Of a stretch of DNA of 64,000 bases, positions 8,707-17,147 are shown in pieces. The notes beneath the pieces are model-generated. The model saw nothing but the letters and a program-made list of their open reading frames with translations, was not told where the DNA came from and ran no database searches. The stretch is from assembly GCA_021793515.1 (NCBI GenBank), contig JAJYSP010000010.1, positions 1 to 64,000 on the forward strand, read 5' to 3'. A program made the position numbers and the translations under genes. How positions within the stretch are numbered: position 1 is the stretch's first letter; every line of letters begins with the position of its first letter. Origin of the DNA: Actinomycetes bacterium (GTDB taxonomy: Bacteria; Actinomycetota; Acidimicrobiia; Acidimicrobiales; RAAP-2).

Positions 8707-8755
8707 TCCAACCTTCCAAGTTGTCCATACGGGTTCGATTCCCGTCACCCGCTCC
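8707..8755 (+). repeat. attR: right copy of tRNA-Gly 3' half
   Basis: Matches tRNA-Gly positions 1995-2043 at 45 of 49 bases, with the last 26 bases identical. The segment keeps the anticodon loop CTTCCAA, with stem bases changed G to A and C to T so that they still pair. It lacks the 5' half and the encoded final A, so it is not a working tRNA. Confidence 0.9.
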
Positions 8756-8936
8756 CAGCCACGTCCGTAATCGCACCAGTACTAACGATGACCTCACAAC
8801 GACCGAATCTCGATCGATGCAATGTGTAGCCGATAGCAGATATCAGCGGTGCCGAGTTATTACGAAGTGCAGCGGCGTCGCACGGGTAATCGGACCGATG
8901 GCGTCAATTGAGATTGGCGGCAACTGCGTTCACGAA

Positions 8937-9905
8937 TCACTCAACAAGACCAAGGATCGCACGCAGGACCGCATCCTTGATCTCTCGCCGAAGCGCAGTG
9001 TCCCCCTGGTCAGTTACCGGAATGTTGGTTCCCCCCCAACCGCTTCGACGATCAGATCGCACAAAGAGCACTGAGTTCTTCCGGCCTAACGGCATCAACG
9101 TGACCGAGGCCGTTCCGAGCGCGAACTCGATGCTCGTTGATCCTGATTCGATCACGTCGTCAACGGCACCCCGCACACGATCCTCGAGCCATTCCGGCAA
9201 CGTCAGGTCGAGCCGTTCGTCGGGTGACGACTCGAGCGCCTCAATTTCGGAGTCGGCGAGGAGTTCGTCGATAAGACGTCTCGGGCCCGCCACATAGGTC
9301 CAGGGTAGATCGATCTCGCTCGCGATGAACCACGACCGATCCTCCGACCACCACAAGTTGGGCGACTGGAACCGGGAAGTCATAAAACACGTCGCACCCG
9401 TCACGGGACCATCGAACATCGCATAGGAACGCCACGGCAACTCGAGGACGGTCATCTCGTCAGATCGGCGTGGCACGTCCTCGAAGATGGGTCCATCAAC
9501 GGTCAGATCACTGCCGTAGCCTTCCCAAACGCCAAAGGAACAACCGCCCGACGTCCAGGGATCTAGTCTCCTCACCAGCTCGACGGTGTCAGATCGCGAC
9601 AGCGAACCGACGCGCGGTCCGTGGCCGTTCCACGGAGGCTCGACCGACGGCGTCACCGCTGGGAGTGCCACGTGATGCCACTGGACCGAGGGCTCGAGTG
9701 CCACGCCGCTCCAGCGCGAGACGTCCGCCCAACGGATCAATGGCTGACCGTTCTCGTCGCGCACGGGATGAAGGATGCGCGCGTACGCATCGAAACCGGT
9801 CGGCACCCACGAGGACGCCACACAGTCCCACGGTGGCCGGAGGCGATCACGGAACCAGTCAAAGCGCGACATGGCGTCGTCTGGCTCGTCCTGGTCGGAC
9901 CTCAC
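8937..9905 (-). CDS. hypothetical protein
   Basis: Up to 322 residues (a second start, MSRFDWFRD, lies 33 bases in). Features: FDAYARILHPV, a phrase common in actinobacterial proteins of this length; a tryptophan-rich central part (EPPWNGHGPR, CSFGVWEGYG, LELPWRSYAMFDG, SPNLWWSEDRSWFIASEID); and a C-terminal strand pattern. The protein appears soluble and cytoplasmic. The family is common in Actinomycetota but has no assigned function that I can name. It lies just outside the tRNA-Gly island. Confidence 0.8.
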   Translation of the reverse strand: MRSDQDEPDDAMSRFDWFRDRLRPPWDCVASSWVPTGFDAYARILHPVRDENGQPLIRWADVSRWSGVALEPSVQWHHVALPAVTPSVEPPWNGHGPRVGSLSRSDTVELVRRLDPWTSGGCSFGVWEGYGSDLTVDGPIFEDVPRRSDEMTVLELPWRSYAMFDGPVTGATCFMTSRFQSPNLWWSEDRSWFIASEIDLPWTYVAGPRRLIDELLADSEIEALESSPDERLDLTLPEWLEDRVRGAVDDVIESGSTSIEFALGTASVTLMPLGRKNSVLFVRSDRRSGWGGTNIPVTDQGDTALRREIKDAVLRAILGLVE

Positions 9906-10140
9906 TCATGCATATTCCCACAGCCGCGACTTCTCCTTCGCGTCGATTCCCTTCGCCGAGCACCACTGAAGGGCTCGCGCTTTGAAACGACGGTGAGAGT
10001 CGCGGCTCACGACTCGAGCGTGGTGGCTGCACCACCGGGGTCGACCCACTCGACTTCCGGGATTGGGGATGAGTGTTCGCCGTCGCACGAGCGACGGCGA
10101 GGGTTGCCGCGCTGATCCGTTGGCGCACGAGTCGCTCCAA

Positions 10141-11280
10141 CTAACAACTTCGGACTTCCACTCCTTCGAATCCATTTCGCAGTAGTCGAGGACGGCTGGT
10201 ACACACGGTGACGAGCCCTCTCGTCGATCCCCGCGCGATCGAAAAGCGCCATTCAGGTATCTGATTGACCACGACGCTCGTTACTCGCCGGACACCGTCG
10301 CTGGCCCGTGCGGGAAACAACCGACTCGCCCAATAACGAAGCTCGCGCAGCGTCGGGACGCGGTGAAGCGCGTAGGTCTGGTCGACGGCGAGTTGTGCGA
10401 CGACCGTGGCTTCGCCTGAGATCCAGGTTGGTGAATTCTTTGGACCCTTTAGATCGGTAGCGATCAGATTCGCCGCGTCGATTTCCGGATTGCACCACTT
10501 CGCGATGGCGCGCGCCTGCATCTTGGGATGAGAGACGCCACAGATGACGTCCGGCGTCGCGCCCTTGCCGATCGTAAAGGTGTGGGTCAACGCGCCCCGT
10601 TTGTAGGTCACGACGAGACCCTCGACGGCGTAGGCGTGGTGCGTCAACGGTGCGCCGAGCCCGACCCAGATCGTATTCGAACGAGCGAGGTTCACGGTGG
10701 TGTCGTAGGCGGGGACCACAGCTACGCGCCCATCCCGTCTGACTTGAGACGAATCGAGACGGACGGGCCAACCTTCGACCATGCCGATCTGATCAGCCCG
10801 AGCCGCGAACTCGACGCCTACGATTCGAGGGACCCCGAAGTCTGTGAGCGGAATCAACCTGACGCTGGTGATACGAATGGACTTGGGCGCAGGACTAGAG
10901 AAGTTGAAAGAGAAGGCCGTTACCTGGGATGGCGTCGCAGCCAGTGCGCTGCCCGTGCTATCGGCCCCCGTGGTCACGACAACCGGTGACCACGACCGCA
11001 CCAGCACGAGCGCCGTGACGCTCAGCACGACGACGAGCATGACGACCACCGCCACGCGCATGACGCTTCGTAAGCCACGCTGCGTTAACAGTCGTGTCGT
11101 GAGTCCGTGTAGTGCGATGTCAACACCGCGAGTCAGTGATCGTGGCCTTTCAGTCAGTTCCGCCTCGAGATGGGCGACGAATTCCTCGCCGTAACGATCT
11201 CGCCACTCCCTGGGGTACCAGCGCAAGTAACCTCGCGCTCGCTTCGTCAGCGAACCCGACTCAAGTTGATCTACCCTCAC
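10141..11280 (-). CDS. membrane-anchored protein encoded with a PadR regulator
   Basis: About 379 residues. The N-terminus (RARGYLRWYPREWRDRYGEEFVAHLEAELTERP) is a helical cytoplasmic motif common in proteins encoded directly after padR genes in Actinomycetota. One transmembrane helix (VMRVAVVVMLVVVLSVTALVLV) follows, then a large extracytoplasmic beta-rich domain with cysteines (VICGVS, KWCNPE, TVCTSR, VRSC). I chose the GTG at 11280 because it forms a GTGA overlap with the padR stop. A GTG 12 bases upstream is also possible. Function unknown; co-transcription with padR suggests it is the regulated product. Confidence 0.75.
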   Translation of the reverse strand: MRVDQLESGSLTKRARGYLRWYPREWRDRYGEEFVAHLEAELTERPRSLTRGVDIALHGLTTRLLTQRGLRSVMRVAVVVMLVVVLSVTALVLVRSWSPVVVTTGADSTGSALAATPSQVTAFSFNFSSPAPKSIRITSVRLIPLTDFGVPRIVGVEFAARADQIGMVEGWPVRLDSSQVRRDGRVAVVPAYDTTVNLARSNTIWVGLGAPLTHHAYAVEGLVVTYKRGALTHTFTIGKGATPDVICGVSHPKMQARAIAKWCNPEIDAANLIATDLKGPKNSPTWISGEATVVAQLAVDQTYALHRVPTLRELRYWASRLFPARASDGVRRVTSVVVNQIPEWRFSIARGSTRGLVTVCTSRPRLLRNGFEGVEVRSC

Positions 11281-11609
11281 GCGAGATTCCACGACTGGCG
11301 TAGCCGACGACGCCCCTCGGTGAGGATCGCCTCCTGTGCACGGAGGTGATCATCGAGCACGGCCGCACCGTTGGCCGTCAACCGATAGGGACGACGCCGA
11401 TCCGCCGAGTCAAGCGGCTCGATCAGACCCTGGTCCTCGAGACGGGCCAGTGCCTCATAGAGGCTCCCCGGTGCAATCCGGACGCCCGCGAACGACTCGA
11501 CGTCCTTGGTCAGTGCGTAGCCGTGCTTCGACCCTCCGGCCAGGCTCGCGAGAATCAGATACGCGACCCGAGAGGGACGATTCGTATGGCCTGCCGTTGC
11601 TTCAACCAT
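11277..11609 (-). CDS. PadR-family transcriptional regulator
   Basis: A winged-helix protein of about 110 residues with the PadR pattern: ILASLAGGSKHGYALTKDVE, GVRIAPGSLYEALARLEDQGLIEP, then RRRPYRLTANGAAVLDDH. The PGSLYEALxRLE recognition region is diagnostic. Three in-frame starts exist (TTG 11618, GTG 11612, ATG 11609). The TTG overlaps a TATAGT -10 box, so the GTG or ATG is more likely and the mRNA may be leaderless. The stop overlaps the downstream gene. The regulator probably represses its own operon through the palindrome immediately upstream. Confidence 0.9.
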   Translation of the reverse strand: MVEATAGHTNRPSRVAYLILASLAGGSKHGYALTKDVESFAGVRIAPGSLYEALARLEDQGLIEPLDSADRRRPYRLTANGAAVLDDHLRAQEAILTEGRRRLRQSWNLA

Positions 11610-11618
11610 CACCGTCAA

Positions 11619-11639
11619 CTATATCGGCGTCCGATATAG
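11619..11639. promoter_or_regulatory. 21-bp operator palindrome overlapping the padR -10 box
   Basis: CTATATCGG-CGT-CCGATATAG is a perfect 9-bp inverted repeat with a 3-base centre. On the reverse strand it overlaps a TATAGT -10 element, with TTGGCG 18 bases upstream as a possible -35. A repressor bound here would block the polymerase, and autoregulation by the adjacent PadR protein is the simplest reading. Confidence 0.75.
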
Positions 11640-11925
11640 CCCGCCAAGGCACCTTGAACGTCACCACTCGAATATCCTGCCGACGACCTGGCGAAATTCA
11701 TGTGCACACATTCACAGGATTATCTCAATATTGTAACAATTTCATTATGGTTAATCTGATGAATACATGATCATGCATAGCCTTTCATGTTTAAACTCAA
11801 CATTCTTGTGACTTTTCCCTTTTCGCGGCTTATTTATGAATGTGACTGCTATGGTCGATGATGGGTTATTGAATTGAAATCTCGTCCGAGATTTCCAACA
11901 TCACACCCGGTAAGGGGCTACGCCC
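11640..11925. other. AT-rich intergenic region with a palindrome, upstream of the ice-binding-like gene
   Basis: No gene is seen in these 286 bases. The stretch 11700-11875 is strikingly AT-rich compared with its surroundings. GAAATCTCG-TC-CGAGATTTC at 11876-11895 is a perfect 9-bp inverted repeat 31 bases before the ATG. It could be an operator or a leader hairpin. GGTAAGGGGC lies close to the start. Confidence 0.5.
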
Positions 11926-13035
11926 ATGAAAACTTCCTCTCACGATTTGTTTCGACGATTGCATGGCATTCGCACCATTCATGATCGGGTGGCCGTCGGT
12001 CGCCTGCGGCGAGCGATGACCGGGTCGCACGCGTTGCGAACGATGGGCTTAGGCGCGCTCGGAACGGTACTGATCACGAGCGCATTCACGCTGCCGGCCT
12101 CAGGAGCCACCACGATTGATCTGGGTTCGGCGTCGTCCTTCGCCGTGCTCGCGGGGTCGACAATCACGAACACCGGCCCGACCACCATCACCGGAGACGT
12201 CGGACTTTCACCGGGCACGGCGATCACGGGTTTCCCACCGGGGACCGTTTCCGGCACGACCCAGGTCGCGAACGCACAGTCGCTGGCTGCACAGACGTCG
12301 GCGACCGCCGCCTACTTGGCGGCGGCTAGCGCCACCCCGGCCACCAGTATCGCGGGTGGCGTACTTGGCGGGCTGACCCTAAACCCCGGCGTGTACAGCT
12401 ACGCCAGTGCACTATCGCTGACGGGTACGCTCACGCTCAACGCCGGTGGCAACTCGGCCGCGGTGTTCATTCTCCAGAGCGCGTCAACGTTGACCACCGC
12501 GAGTGGCAGCGTCGTCACGCTAGAAGGTGGTGCACAGGCGTGCAACGTGTTCTGGCAGGTTGGTTCGTCGGCGACACTGGGGACGACCACCTCGTTCGCG
12601 GGAACGATTCTGGCGCTGACCTCGGCCACCTTGAACTCCGGGGCGCAAGTGAACGGGCGTGTACTCGCACAGACCGGTGCTGTCACCCTTGACGGGAACA
12701 CCATCACCGTGCCGACGTGTGCCGCCACGACGGTGACAACGACCACGACGTCACCCACAACGACGACGACCACGTCACCCACGACGACGACCACCGTGCC
12801 CGTGACCACCACGACGTCACCCACGACGACGACGACCACCGTGCCCGTGACCACCACGACGTCACCCACGACGACGACCACCGTGCGAACCATCATTCCG
12901 AATGGCGCGCCGAAGACCGGTCAGGGCGGAACCGCGGGATCGGGTTCGGCACCGCCGCTGCTTCTAGGCGTCGGCGCCTTGCTACTCGCCGCCTTCGCTG
13001 GAGCGACCGCCATCCGGGCTCGACGACGCTCGTAG
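11926..13035 (+). CDS. secreted ice-binding-like (DUF3494) cell-surface protein with sorting signal
   Basis: 369 residues. A signal region ends about residue 60 (LGTVLITSAFTLPASGATT). The main domain (about 62-265) carries the DUF3494/ice-binding pattern: SSFAVLAGSTITNTGPTTITGDVGLSPG, NPGVYSYASALSLTGTLTL, FILQSASTLTT, CNVFWQVGSSATLGT, FAGTILALTSATL, NGRVLAQTGAVTLDGNTI. A Thr/Ser/Pro linker of about 55 residues (nt 12724-12887) follows. The C-terminus has APKTG, a hydrophobic helix and RARRRS, i.e. a sortase-type sorting signal. A sortase gene follows 19 bases later. Proteins of this fold include true ice-binding proteins and other adhesins. Confidence 0.9.
   Translation: MKTSSHDLFRRLHGIRTIHDRVAVGRLRRAMTGSHALRTMGLGALGTVLITSAFTLPASGATTIDLGSASSFAVLAGSTITNTGPTTITGDVGLSPGTAITGFPPGTVSGTTQVANAQSLAAQTSATAAYLAAASATPATSIAGGVLGGLTLNPGVYSYASALSLTGTLTLNAGGNSAAVFILQSASTLTTASGSVVTLEGGAQACNVFWQVGSSATLGTTTSFAGTILALTSATLNSGAQVNGRVLAQTGAVTLDGNTITVPTCAATTVTTTTTSPTTTTTTSPTTTTTVPVTTTTSPTTTTTTVPVTTTTSPTTTTTVRTIIPNGAPKTGQGGTAGSGSAPPLLLGVGALLLAAFAGATAIRARRRS
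12724..12887 (+). repeat. tandem repeat encoding Thr-rich linker
   Basis: Imperfect tandem units built from ACGACG, CCCACGACG and GTGCCCGTGACCACC encode runs of threonine punctuated by SP and VPV. The ~45-base unit containing VPVTTTTSP occurs twice. Such repeats expand and contract easily. They form the extended stalk between the surface domain and the wall anchor. Confidence 0.8.
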
Positions 13036-13054
13036 TCGTCAACGCCTCACAACT

Positions 13055-13735
13055 ATGAAACACCGAGCCGCCCACCACACCAGTTCCAGTCGGGAACGAA
13101 TGTGGTGGGCGGTTTCGGCCGCACTCCTCGTTGTCGCATTGGTGGCGTTGTACATCGCGTGGCCAACGGCCGACCCCGCGTCCGTGGTTCTCTCGAGCAC
13201 GCCAACTCCTTCGACGACACACCCGTCGAGCGCACCTGCCTCACGGCGCGCGCCCACACCCGCGTGGTCCGTGCCGATGCGGCTCAGCGTGCCCAATATC
13301 GGCATCAATATCGCTGTTGGCCGCTTGGGGCTTAACAAGAACGGGCAGGTGATGGTCCCCGCCACCGCGCACACGGTTGGCTGGTACGTACACGGCCCCA
13401 CGCCGGGCCAAATCGGATCTGCGGTGATCCTCGGGCACGTCGACTCGTACCTTGGACCAGGCGTGTTCTTCTACCTACGAAACCTCATCGCCGGTGATCC
13501 CATAAAAGTTACGCTCGCCAACGGCTCGGTGGTCACGTTTCGTGTGAATCGCGTCGAGCAGTACTCCAAGACCGCGTTTCCAGACCGCCTCGTCTACGGC
13601 TCGCACGGCACGCGGTCACTCCAACTCGTCACCTGCGGAGGTACTTTCGACCACGCGACCGGGAGTTATGAGTCGAACATCGTTGTGTTCTCCACGTTCG
13701 TCTCGATGACTGCGCCTCGCCAGGTCCGGTCCTAG
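13055..13735 (+). CDS. class E/F-type sortase (LPXTG-type transpeptidase)
   Basis: 226 residues with an N-terminal membrane anchor (about 17-36), a Ser/Pro/Thr linker and a sortase domain. The catalytic His128 is in ILGHVDS and Cys194 in LVTCGG. The upstream WYVHGPTPGQIGSAV segment is typical of single-domain actinobacterial sortases. The position after Cys that usually carries Arg in a YRxN motif reads YESN, so the third catalytic residue is not obvious. The gene immediately follows a substrate-like gene with an APKTG signal, so it is probably dedicated to anchoring that protein. Confidence 0.85.
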   Translation: MKHRAAHHTSSSRERMWWAVSAALLVVALVALYIAWPTADPASVVLSSTPTPSTTHPSSAPASRRAPTPAWSVPMRLSVPNIGINIAVGRLGLNKNGQVMVPATAHTVGWYVHGPTPGQIGSAVILGHVDSYLGPGVFFYLRNLIAGDPIKVTLANGSVVTFRVNRVEQYSKTAFPDRLVYGSHGTRSLQLVTCGGTFDHATGSYESNIVVFSTFVSMTAPRQVRS

Positions 13736-13781
13736 CCACGCTGGATAAGGCACTCGCACGCAACTACCCGTGCGTGACCTA

Positions 13782-14372
13782 TCAAGCGACGTTTGACCCC
13801 GATGATCCGCTCGACGGGCGACGCCGAGATCGAATGTCCTCCGGCCGGCTCGTACTGATGACCCGACCGGGAATGCCAACCACGACGCTGTTCGCGGGAA
13901 CATCCTTGGTCACCACCGCCTGAGCGCCGATCGCACTGTCGTCACCGATGGTTACCGGACCGAGCACGACGCAACCAGCGCCGAGCAGAACGCGGTCACC
14001 GATCGTCGGGTGACGCTTCCCATGACTCATCGAGACACCGCCCAGGGTGACGCCATGAAACATGACCACGTCATCCCCGATCTGCGCCGTCTCGCCAATT
14101 ACGACCCCGACCGCGTGGTCGATGAAAAGACGGTGGCCAATAGTGGCTCCCGGATGGATATCGACCGCTGTGAGAACACGTACCGCGGCGCTCAGGATCC
14201 GTGCGACGAGATAGAAATGACGACGCCAGAGGGCATTGGCGACCCGGTGACCCCAGATCGCGTGCAGTCCCGGATACGTCAGCGCGACGTCCCAGACGGT
14301 ACGCGCCGCCGGATCTTGATCCATGACAGCGCGCAGGTCGTCACGACACTCACCGCGCAGCTCACGCCACAC
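13782..14372 (-). CDS. cysE: serine O-acetyltransferase
   Basis: Transfers acetyl from acetyl-CoA to serine, giving O-acetylserine for cysteine synthesis. The 196-residue protein has the N-terminal helical part ([20 protein letters not shown]), the HRVANALW region and the left-handed beta-helix hexapeptides ([50 protein letters not shown]). The GTG start (MWRELRGE) lies 1 base after the cysK stop, so translation is coupled. The tail after [10 protein letters not shown] is Ser/Arg-rich and probably disordered. Confidence 0.93.
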   Translation of the reverse strand: MWRELRGECRDDLRAVMDQDPAARTVWDVALTYPGLHAIWGHRVANALWRRHFYLVARILSAAVRVLTAVDIHPGATIGHRLFIDHAVGVVIGETAQIGDDVVMFHGVTLGGVSMSHGKRHPTIGDRVLLGAGCVVLGPVTIGDDSAIGAQAVVTKDVPANSVVVGIPGRVISTSRPEDIRSRRRPSSGSSGSNVA

Positions 14373-14373
14373 G

Positions 14374-15303
14374 TCAGTCCCCGAGCCCTTCGTAGAGCGC
14401 CGTGGAGAGATACCGTTCGCCAAACGAGGGGACGATGACCACAATCGTTTGCCCGGCGCTCGTCGGCCGGGCCGCTACCTCGAGGGCGGCCTTGATCGCC
14501 GCGCCAGACGAAATACCAACGAGCAAGCCCTCCTGAGAGGCCATCGCCCGTGACGTGGCGAACGCGTCGGCGTTCTCAACCGTGATGACCTCGTCGACCA
14601 CCGAGGGGTCGTAGTTCACGGGGACGAAACCGGCACCGATCCCCTGGAGCGGGTGGGGGCCCTTCTCACCGCCCGAGAGCACCGGCGACGCCGCCGGCTC
14701 CACGGCGACAATACGCACGGTCGGCTTCTTCGCCTTGAGTCCGGCGCCGATCCCCGTGATCGTCCCACCGGTGCCGACCCCGGCAACGACCACGTCGACC
14801 GTGCCGTCAGTGTCCGACCAGATCTCCTCGGCGGTCGCGGAGCGGTGGATTGCGGGATTCGCGGGGTTCTCGAACTGCTGGGGCATGAAGTAACCGTGTT
14901 CGTCGGCAAGGCCCTTGGCAGCCTCGATGGCGCCGTTCATTCCCTGGGGCCCGGGCGTGAGCACCAGTTGCGCGCCGTAGCCACGAAGCAGCATCCGCCG
15001 TTCCACGCTCATGGTCTCGGGCATCGTGAGAATGCATTTATAGCCCCGAGCCGCGGCGATCATCGCCAAGGCGATCCCCGTATTGCCGCTGGTGGGCTCC
15101 ACGATCGTGTCGCCGCTTCGCAGCAGTCCCGCCGCCTCCGCCGCGTCGACCATGGCGACGGCGGCTCGATCCTTCACGCTCCCACTGGGATTGAAATACT
15201 CGAGCTTGGCGAGCACGGTGACGCCACCTTCGGGCACCAGCCGATTCAGTCGGACGAGGGGCGTGTTCCCAATCAATGCTGTGATGTCCTTCGCGATGCG
15301 CAT
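14374..15303 (-). CDS. cysK: cysteine synthase A (O-acetylserine sulfhydrylase)
   Basis: A PLP enzyme that makes cysteine from O-acetylserine and sulfide. 309 residues from MRIAKDI. Key motifs: [11 protein letters not shown] with the PLP lysine, [22 protein letters not shown] phosphate loop, and the C-terminal GISSGAA. It forms one transcript with cysE, which follows directly. A longer start (ATG 15369) is possible, but its extra residues are not family-like and overlap a TAGGAT promoter-like box. Confidence 0.95.
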   Translation of the reverse strand: MRIAKDITALIGNTPLVRLNRLVPEGGVTVLAKLEYFNPSGSVKDRAAVAMVDAAEAAGLLRSGDTIVEPTSGNTGIALAMIAAARGYKCILTMPETMSVERRMLLRGYGAQLVLTPGPQGMNGAIEAAKGLADEHGYFMPQQFENPANPAIHRSATAEEIWSDTDGTVDVVVAGVGTGGTITGIGAGLKAKKPTVRIVAVEPAASPVLSGGEKGPHPLQGIGAGFVPVNYDPSVVDEVITVENADAFATSRAMASQEGLLVGISSGAAIKAALEVAARPTSAGQTIVVIVPSFGERYLSTALYEGLGD

Positions 15304-15452
15304 CGTGACCCGCACTTTCCCGCGGCGATCACCGCGATCGAAATATGACCCATGAGGTCTGGAATTCATCCTAGCGGCCCGTTCCTGGTGATGCCACGGC
15401 TCGTCGCATCAGCGATACGGTGACGGTGACCTGTTCTTCGGGACCACTACTG

Positions 15453-17147
15453 ATGAGAGGGACGGTTGTGAGAATCCGGGGTGGCGCTGCGAACCGATCG
15501 GTGGTACGTCGGCTCGCGCTGAGCGGCGCCCTGCTCCTCGCGTGGCCCGCCAGTGCGGCGGCCAGCACCAGCCCGTCACTCGTACGTATCGCTACCGCGC
15601 TCAACACCGGTGGCGCGGCGATGACGACCGCGGTGAGTTGTCCCGCGCAAGGAGCGTGCGCGGCGGGTGGGTTCTACACGGACGCAACCCACAATCATGA
15701 GGCCTTCATCGTGAGCCAGACTGACGGGGTGTGGGGTGCCCCACAAGAGGCCGCTACCGCCTACAACCTCGGTGGTGACGCATCGGTGAATTCGATCAGT
15801 TGCGCAGCGGTGAACAGCTGTGTGGCCGTCGGTTTCTACACCGACGCCGCACAGCACCACCAGGCCTTCATCGTTGAGGAGACCAACGGTACCTGGGGCG
15901 CCACCCAGAGTGTCGCCACCGCGCTCAACGTAGGTGGTGACGCGGTCGCGACCACAGTGAGTTGCGCTGCCGCGGGAAGCTGTGTGGTGGGCGGACGTTT
16001 CGAAGATTCATCCCTGGCACGACACGCTTTCATCGTCGAAGAGACCAGTGGAACGTGGCGCAACGCCGTTGAGATTGCCGGTGGGCTCGACGCGGGCGGC
16101 GGCGGGCTCGTAACCTCCGTGAACTGCGTGGCGGTCGGTGCGTGCGCGCTCGCGGGTCAGTACGCACCACGCGCCCAACAGGCCCAAGCGTTCGTCATGG
16201 CTGAGGCCAACGGCGTCTGGAGCAAACCCCAGGAGGTAGCGGGAGCGCTGAACGTGGGATTCGACGCCACCATCGGCGAGGTCGCCTGTCCCGCCGCCGG
16301 TAACTGTGCGGTGGGCGGATCATTTGAGACGTCCGCGCACACCACCCAACCCTTCGTGGTCACGCAGACTGGTGGCCACTGGGGGACGCCGGTCGCGTTG
16401 ACCTCGCACATCCGCGGAAGCGTGAACGCGGACATCACCGCGCTGAGTTGTGCCGGGGTGGGTTTCTGCAGTGCCACCGGCAACTACACCACGTCCGCTG
16501 GTGCCACGTTGAGCTTCGTCGCCACGCAGACCGCCACATCCTGGGGGCCCGAGTTGCCGGTCGTCGCGGAGTTGCGCTCACCCGCCGGCGCCTACGTAGC
16601 GGTCACGGGCTCAGCGGTGCAGTCCCTCGCGTGTCCGGCCGCCGGGTACTGCGAGATCGGTGGACAGGTCTCCACTGGACCGACGGGTGATCAGGCTTTC
16701 GTCGCGGTCGAACAACCCGCCGGCTGGGGCATCGCCCAGCCCATCGCGCCGGGCCAGAATGTCGGTCACGACGCCACCGTGCTCTCGCTCAGCTGTGCGG
16801 CGCCGGGCGAGTGCGTCGCCGGTGGTCGTTTCACCGATGCCGCGAGCCACTACCAGGCATTCGTATCGACCGGGTTCACCGCCGTAGCACCACCGCTTCA
16901 GGTCACGGTGCTTCGCGGCAGCGTGCCGGCCACGGGTGCGGCCATGCTCGTCGTGATCGGCTCTGGATTCTCCGCGGGTCTCACGCTCAAAGTCGTCGAA
17001 CCCGGGGCCAGCGCGCAACTCGTCTCGCTGTCCCCGACCAGACTGGTGATTCGACTACGCGCCAGCGTCCATCTCCCCGGGCGCCACATCCTCACCATCG
17101 CCGAACCCGGACAACTACCGGCACGGGTTACCTACGTGCAGCACTGA
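15453..17147 (+). CDS. secreted eight-repeat protein (propeller-like) with C-terminal IPT-like domain
   Basis: About 564 residues. A signal peptide (RRLALSGALLLAWPASAAAS) is followed by eight repeats of about 54 residues. Each has a VSCxxxxxC core, then GGxY/F, then AFIVxxTxGxW. Repeat starts are near VSCPAQGAC, ISCAAVNSC, VSCAAAGSC, VNCVAVGAC, VACPAAGNC, LSCAGVGFC, LACPAAGYC and LSCAAPGEC. Every repeat carries a cysteine pair. The last 85 residues (LQVTVLRGSVPATGA...VTYVQH) look like an IPT/TIG beta-sandwich. The stop abuts that of the next gene, which is convergent. ATG 15453 or GTG 15468 could be the start. Function unknown. Confidence 0.8.
   Translation: MRGTVVRIRGGAANRSVVRRLALSGALLLAWPASAAASTSPSLVRIATALNTGGAAMTTAVSCPAQGACAAGGFYTDATHNHEAFIVSQTDGVWGAPQEAATAYNLGGDASVNSISCAAVNSCVAVGFYTDAAQHHQAFIVEETNGTWGATQSVATALNVGGDAVATTVSCAAAGSCVVGGRFEDSSLARHAFIVEETSGTWRNAVEIAGGLDAGGGGLVTSVNCVAVGACALAGQYAPRAQQAQAFVMAEANGVWSKPQEVAGALNVGFDATIGEVACPAAGNCAVGGSFETSAHTTQPFVVTQTGGHWGTPVALTSHIRGSVNADITALSCAGVGFCSATGNYTTSAGATLSFVATQTATSWGPELPVVAELRSPAGAYVAVTGSAVQSLACPAAGYCEIGGQVSTGPTGDQAFVAVEQPAGWGIAQPIAPGQNVGHDATVLSLSCAAPGECVAGGRFTDAASHYQAFVSTGFTAVAPPLQVTVLRGSVPATGAAMLVVIGSGFSAGLTLKVVEPGASAQLVSLSPTRLVIRLRASVHLPGRHILTIAEPGQLPARVTYVQH

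Larger units (their letters stand above)
2045..8755. mobile_element. small genomic island integrated in tRNA-Gly
   Basis: The segment is bounded by tRNA-Gly at its left end and a partial tRNA-Gly copy at its right end. A tyrosine integrase gene lies just inside the left end and points toward the tRNA. Cargo: an unknown protein, an alpha/beta hydrolase, a DUF2785-like protein, three membrane or membrane-anchored proteins and a lipoprotein. I see no replication, packaging or conjugation gene and no recognisable excisionase. It is therefore a non-autonomous island or a decayed element. Base composition is visibly less GC-rich than the flanks, especially at 6200-7300. Confidence 0.88.

Noticed and set aside
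8391-8770. Small open frames at the right end of the island
   Set aside because: They run into the tRNA-derived repeat and have no ribosome site or recognisable sequence.
9906-10175. Reverse-strand 89-codon frame between two hypothetical genes
   Set aside because: It lacks a ribosome site and ordered sequence, and overlaps the end of the padR-linked gene in another frame.
12724-12887. Regularly spaced repeats considered as a CRISPR array
   Set aside because: The units are short, contiguous and in frame, and encode a Thr-rich linker; there are no unique spacers and no cas genes.
12399-12896. Reverse-strand frame rich in valine (VVVVVGDVVVV)
   Set aside because: It is the antisense reading of the Thr-rich linker repeat of the ice-binding-like protein.
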